DNA of 64,000 nt, taken from NCBI GenBank assembly GCA_036245525.1, contig BTPG01000004.1, positions 51,061,758 to 51,125,757 on the forward strand, read 5' to 3'. A program made the translations under genes and the position numbers. Positions 35,901 to 41,900 of the stretch are shown here, piece by piece (within the stretch, counting starts at the first letter, position 1; every line of letters starts with the position of its first letter). The notes below the pieces were generated by a model, which searched no databases, was not told the DNA's origin, and saw only the letters and a list, made by a program, of their open reading frames with translations. This stretch comes from Semisulcospira habei (lineage: Eukaryota; Mollusca; Gastropoda; Semisulcospiridae).

Positions 35901-38900
35901 CTTCCGTTTTCGTCATATTTTTAGCTGTAAGACTGACCCAGTGCCTTAATCCATATCATTCAGAATACACCAGTGTGTGAAATAAGTTTGACTAAAATAG
36001 TTCAAAGGTGGTGCCAGAATAGATTGGCGCCTCTAGGCGCCAAGCTATTCTGGCACCACCCTTGAACTAAAGCCATTGGTCTATATCCTTATCTGTAAGT
36101 ACCATAATGTAGCTTGCATATGGCAGTGTACAAATTTGAAGCTTTTAGCCTCAGTATCATATGGGTTAAGGCCATCGGGCTGATGTTGGCCACCATTGGT
36201 CCATGCATGGCTGTGCGCATCTAACCCCAGACAAGGCTTCCGTCATCTGTTGTATTTTGTATGTTGTATTTTTGTGTTGCAGTCGTGATCATTGTGGTGC
36301 AGGATACATACTGCATTCACTCCAGTTTCAGTTAGCTGGGTTTGCTCATACTAGCGAGTATCGCAGTTAGAGCTTTATTCATTGGATGATGAACATGATT
36401 TTGTTTTCATCCCTACGTCACATGACCAATCTCTTTAGCGCAAACTGTACCACATGACCGAGCTACAAAAACCCTTGTAATGACTAATGGCGGGGGTGTA
36501 TGGGGTGTCTGGAGAGAGGTAGCTCCTTTGTAAACCTGGCAGCAACACCCATCCGGGTGGACAGGAGCACTGGTCCTCACCCAGCACTCGACTCTCACTT
36601 CTGGCTTCAAGAAAGCTGTTAGGAATAACAGTGGCCACACCCTGGTAAACCGCTTCTGCTGGCGGGCTAAACGATGTGAGGGGCCAATGTGTTGTTACTC
36701 ATTGGTGGGCAGACCGAGCTCAACAATCCTGAACGACAGTTGGTCTAGGGGAGGGACCCCCGATACACGTTCCTGGCCGAAGACAGAGATGCAGGAGCTC
36801 TCAGGTGCCTAACGGCTGCATCATGCATATTGCGCTTCATCGAAGCGATCGAGGAAGGAAGGAAGAAAGAATTGGATGATGAACATGATTTTGTTTTCAT
36901 CCCTACGTCACATGACCAATCTCTTTAGCGCAAACTGTACCACATGACCGAGCTACAAAAACCCTTGTAGTGACTAATGGCGGACTTTTTGTAACCCCCT
37001 TTCTGACGCTTCTTGGATGCCAGTGTTGTTCTATAATAGATCACCAAACGGTCTAAAGTACAAAGTTACTTAGTGTTGTTCAAAACAGGCGCATTACTGC
37101 AGGTGGCAACATCATGAAAGATTTTATATGACATCATAAGTCTGTTGTGTATAAATATATATTCCTTTTATGTCATGTCTGGCGCGATCCAGGTCGGATG
37201 ATTTCTTCTTGATTTCTTTTATGAAAATAGTGGAGGAATGAAAACAAATACATTATTGGTAGCAGGGGCTTGCTACACAGACCCTTGTAGGCCTGAGGGA
37301 GGTCAAAGGAACCATTGTACCCCGAAGGCCAAAGGCCTGAGGGGTACAATGGTTCCTTTGACCTCCCTCAGGCCTACAAGGATCCACGTAGCAAACACCT
37401 GCAACCAATAACTTATACAATGGTGGAATTCCAGTCACATGACATCAGAACATCTTGTAGACATTAGCAACTCCACTCAGGTTTAAGTGAAATGAAACAC
37501 CCTGAAATAGAATACAACCTGACTTTACTACCAACACATTCCAAAACCACATAATATTCTACTTAATGTGTCAGACTAATAACTGACTGACGCATACATT
37601 ACTAGTCAACCATGCTGGTTAAACACATGATCGTCAAACATGATAGCCAAACATGACTAGTCTCTTGCTCCAACATTTCCACATCCACGGCTCTAGTGAA
37701 AAAACTAGCATTTATGAATTACAACACAATGATGAACAGAAATACATATTTTAGGAATAAAACATCACTTACTATAATGCATTTTAATTCAGTATGTTAT
37801 TGTTCAAACAATATTTACCTTCCCACAGGAGACATAAATCAATAGTTCAAACAATATTTACCTTCCCACAAGAGACATAAATCCTCATGAGCCCCTGCGA
37901 ATGCGGGGGCTCATGAGGATTTATGTCTCTTGTAGGTGTAAATCTCTCTCTTGGCTTGACTTCGGGAATGAAGATTTTATAGGAGTTGCCCACGACGTCT
38001 GCAGGCTTGTTCGTGGCTGCGGAGGCCAATCCGGGACAGGCAGGTTCGACCGCAGTGGCTGCAGGAGGAGGTATGGCCAGGGTTCTGAGTTGCGGCATCT
38101 CTGTTTTTTCTCCTGAGCCGCTTGTCCTTAAGGCCAGCTCTGTGAGAGTCCTCAAAGGAGACAGCTGCCTTGTAAATGGTGGAGCGCCAGGTGTCACGGT
38201 CCACAGCAAGCGAAGACCACTGGTGGTGGTCGATTTGGCAGGCACTAAGTGACTTTTTGAGACAGTCTTTGTATCTCTTCTTTGGTGCACCTCTGTCAGG
38301 GTGTCCAGTAGCAAGCTCGCCGAACAGGGTGATCTTTGGTAGGCGATGATCCTCCATCCTGGAGACGTGCCCCGCCCAGCGGAGCTGTGTCCGCAGCAGC
38401 AAAGCCTCGATGCTCACAGTTTCAGCCTGTTCAAGGACCTCGACGTTGGTGACATAGTCACTCCAGTGAATGCCCAGGATGGTGCGCAGGCAGCGCTGGT
38501 GGAAGCGTTCGAGGAGTCGTAGTTGGCTGCGGTAGAGGGCCCAGGACTTGGAACCATACAGCAGGGTGGTGAGGACCACAGCTCTGTACATGCTGATCTT
38601 GGTGCCTGTTTTCAGCTGTTGATTGTGCCACACCCACTTGAAAAGTTGCCCGAAAGCGCTGTTCGCTTTTGCCAGCCTGCTGTCAAGCTCCTTGTCCAGC
38701 TTGGCGTCCGACGTGATAATGCAGCCAAGGTAAGTAAATACATCGGTTATAACAGCCATTTTGCAAATACGGCAAATGCAGCAGGCAGCAGCAGCAAACA
38801 GCAGTGATGTCTTTCCTGCTTATCAGTCAGGCAGAAGGTGACTACTTGCAAATACAGCAAACGCATCAAACAGCGGTCATGTCTTTCCTGCTTGCCAGTC

Positions 38901-41900
38901 AGGCAGAAAGTGACTACTTGCAAATGCAGCTAACAGCAGTCATGTCTTTCCTGCTTGCCAGTCAGGCAGAAGGTGACTACTTGCAAATACAGCAAACAGC
39001 AGTCATGTCTTTCCTGCTTGCCAGTCAGGCAGAAGGTGACTACTTGAAAATACAGCAAATGCATCAAACAGCAGTCATGTCTTTCCTGCTTGCCAGTCAG
39101 GCAGAAAGTGACTGAGCTAACAGGTCAGTGCACAGGCTTCAGGTGAACTAAGTCATGTTTCACAGATATTGCATGAAAAGCATGAAACTAGCTGAGCACT
39201 GGATTCCTGGAGCACTATAGCTACTTACTGTTCAAACACAGAGTCAGGCAGCAATACTTATACATCTAGAGCTAGGCACAATGTACATCTAGGCTTCCAT
39301 TGACTATTTAAACTGTTCCAACTTACAGTGAAACGTGTCTGGTGTGCAGTGCAAATAGTCTATAATCCATACTCCCTGATAAAACAAGAGAATGGAATGA
39401 ATTAGATTAAATGGGAAAATATCTAAGAAGACAGTACTAACTAGGAATTAACAACCTATAATTGGCTTTAACCATCAATCAACATCTTTGAACTTACAGA
39501 TCATAATCAGTGGAAAATACTGACTAAATACTTCTATTCCTCTATTTATGATCAAAGATCACTCTACCATACTTGCTTGTTGTATTTTGTATTTTGGGCT
39601 GTAAGACTGACCCAGTGCACAAAGGCCATCGGGCCAACATTGGCCCTATTGGCCTGCACACGAATGTGTGCGGGCCAACGGCTGCTATCGTTTGCCTGAA
39701 GGCCTTTTGCACATTGGGGAGGCACTATACTTAGCATGAGGCTGGAGTGAGAGCTATAATAGGTCAGACTGACAGCAGATGGCTGCTACTAGAGCAGACT
39801 TAGAGACAACGACCAACTCAAAATGACCTAAAGATTGTAGTCGGTGGAATTTTTTTTTTTTTAACCCATATCGTACTGAAGCTAATAGCTTCAAATTTGC
39901 ACACTGTCATATGCAAGCAACATTATATAGTATTTACAGATAAGGATATAGACCGATGGCCTAAAGGCGCCAAGCTATTCTGGCACTACCCTTGAACTTA
40001 TTTCACACACTGGTGTATTCTGAATGATAAGGGTTGAAGTACTATTACGCATAAATCTGAAGACAAATTTCAGCACCATTTGTGCTTGTTATGCCTTGTC
40101 GACACACCTAATGAACTTCTACAACAGTTTGGGCACGCAGCAAACGCACATGTGTAATTGCACTTGTTTATTCTGCGACAGCCTTGGTGCGTCAATCTAT
40201 TTTTAGCTTAGTGTTAACTCATACAGATAGCATTGGATGGAGTCCTTGTCAAATTACTTGATATTAAGACAACATGAGCTGAACTGGATTCTCCTGTGTT
40301 TTAATGAACCATAGCTTTGCAGAAGTGTTTCTTCGAAGAGTTACAGTGATATAGGGCTTTTAAAGAGGGTTGTCATAATAAAATTTTGTCCAGAGCAGCA
40401 CAAACAACTGAAACCATGTCAAAGCTAAGACCTATTTGGAGAGAAAAATTTCTGTCTTAAAACAAAAATCAGACTTCTGAAAGCACTAGTCCTCTCAATC
40501 TTCTCATATGCATGTGAGGCATGGACATTAACAGCTGAACTGCAGCGAAGAATCCAGGCACTTGAAATGAGATGCTATAGAACCATCCTTGGCATCTCTT
40601 ACAAGGAACACATCACAAACAAAGAAGTGCGTAGTACCATCAGGCGTGAAGCTGGCAACTATGAAGACCTCCTCACCATCGTCAAAAAGAGAATGATGAA
40701 ATGGTGTAGCCATGTCACTCGAGCCAACAACCTCTCCACAACAATCTTGCAGGGCAGCATTATGGGTGGCAGGAAACGAGGCAGACAGAGAAAAAAGTGG
40801 GTGGACAACATCACAGAGCGGACTGTGAAAAGTTTTGTAGAGACACAAAGCCTGGCACGTGACCGAAATAAGTGGAGGGAGCTGGTCAAATATGCAGCAG
40901 TTCAGCGACTCAGTGACCACACTAGGTCAGGGGACTGATGATGATGATGTCATAATGATGATGTCTTGATAGACAATGTAATGCAATAAACTTCTACAAC
41001 TGTTGCCAGATTCCTTCTGCAATAATAAAGATAAGTAGCGACTGATCTCTATATTTGTTTGTCTATTTTGAAAAATGGTGTTGTAACGGTCTTTTCTAAG
41101 CTTGTTTCTTTCTCCGTTAGGTTATTCAATGTAATACAAGTATAACTTCTTTTGCTCAGTTGTGCAATGCTGTGTGTTACGTCACAGACCAGATATGTGC
41201 TGTGCAGGTCTAAGCCATGTTACATCACAGACCGGAGATGTGCTGTTTAGGTCTAAGCCGTGTGTTATGTCACAGACCGGAGATGTGCTGTGTAGGTCTA
41301 AGCCTGTGCCGGGCTTGTTTTTGCAGTTCTGTCATATTAAACTTCCACTGACGGTGCTATTTTGAAGAAAAACAACACTTTTCAGCTTTTTTTTTTCTTT
41401 TGTGCTAGATAGTAAGCAATTGATTTCTTGAAATTCTGCTTTGCTTTATAAAGAGGAGGTCAAGTGATATTGGACAGGTTGAGTCTGTTATCACTTTAAC
41501 CCTCTTAGCCCAATGGCCACATTTCTAAACTTTTGGAGGCGTTATCTAAAAGCTGTGTACCAGTTGTAGGAGATGGATTGATCATGATAATTCAAGAGTA
41601 GTGCCAGATGAGCTTGGCGCCTTCAGGCGCCATGTTCAACTGGCTTTACCCTTGAATTATCATGATCAATCCATATCCTGCTGCAGGGTGCTGGGGCCAA
41701 ATGGGTTAATCAGTACTGCTGTTAGCCAGTCAGGTGCTCTCAAATGAGCATTGTACCCATGTTATCAGGCTGACGTTGTCCACCATTGGCCTGAACATAA
41801 CCGTGCTTACGCCAGCAGCAGCTGACATTTGCCCAATGGCCTTTTGAGCTGTTGCATATTTTGTCAGTGTATTGTGTTAACTCAGCAAATCATTTTTGCA

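Larger units (their letters stand above)
35552..36225. repeat. 337-bp tandem duplication containing two family B MITEs (intron 12)
   Basis: Units about 35552-35888 and 35889-36225. Each has the order CAAGGCTTCCGTYTTCGTC, GTAAGACTGACCCAGTGCC, a B MITE, then GGCCATCGGGC and GCATGGCTGTG. The MITEs start at 35609 and 35946, exactly 337 bp apart. Confidence 0.9.
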
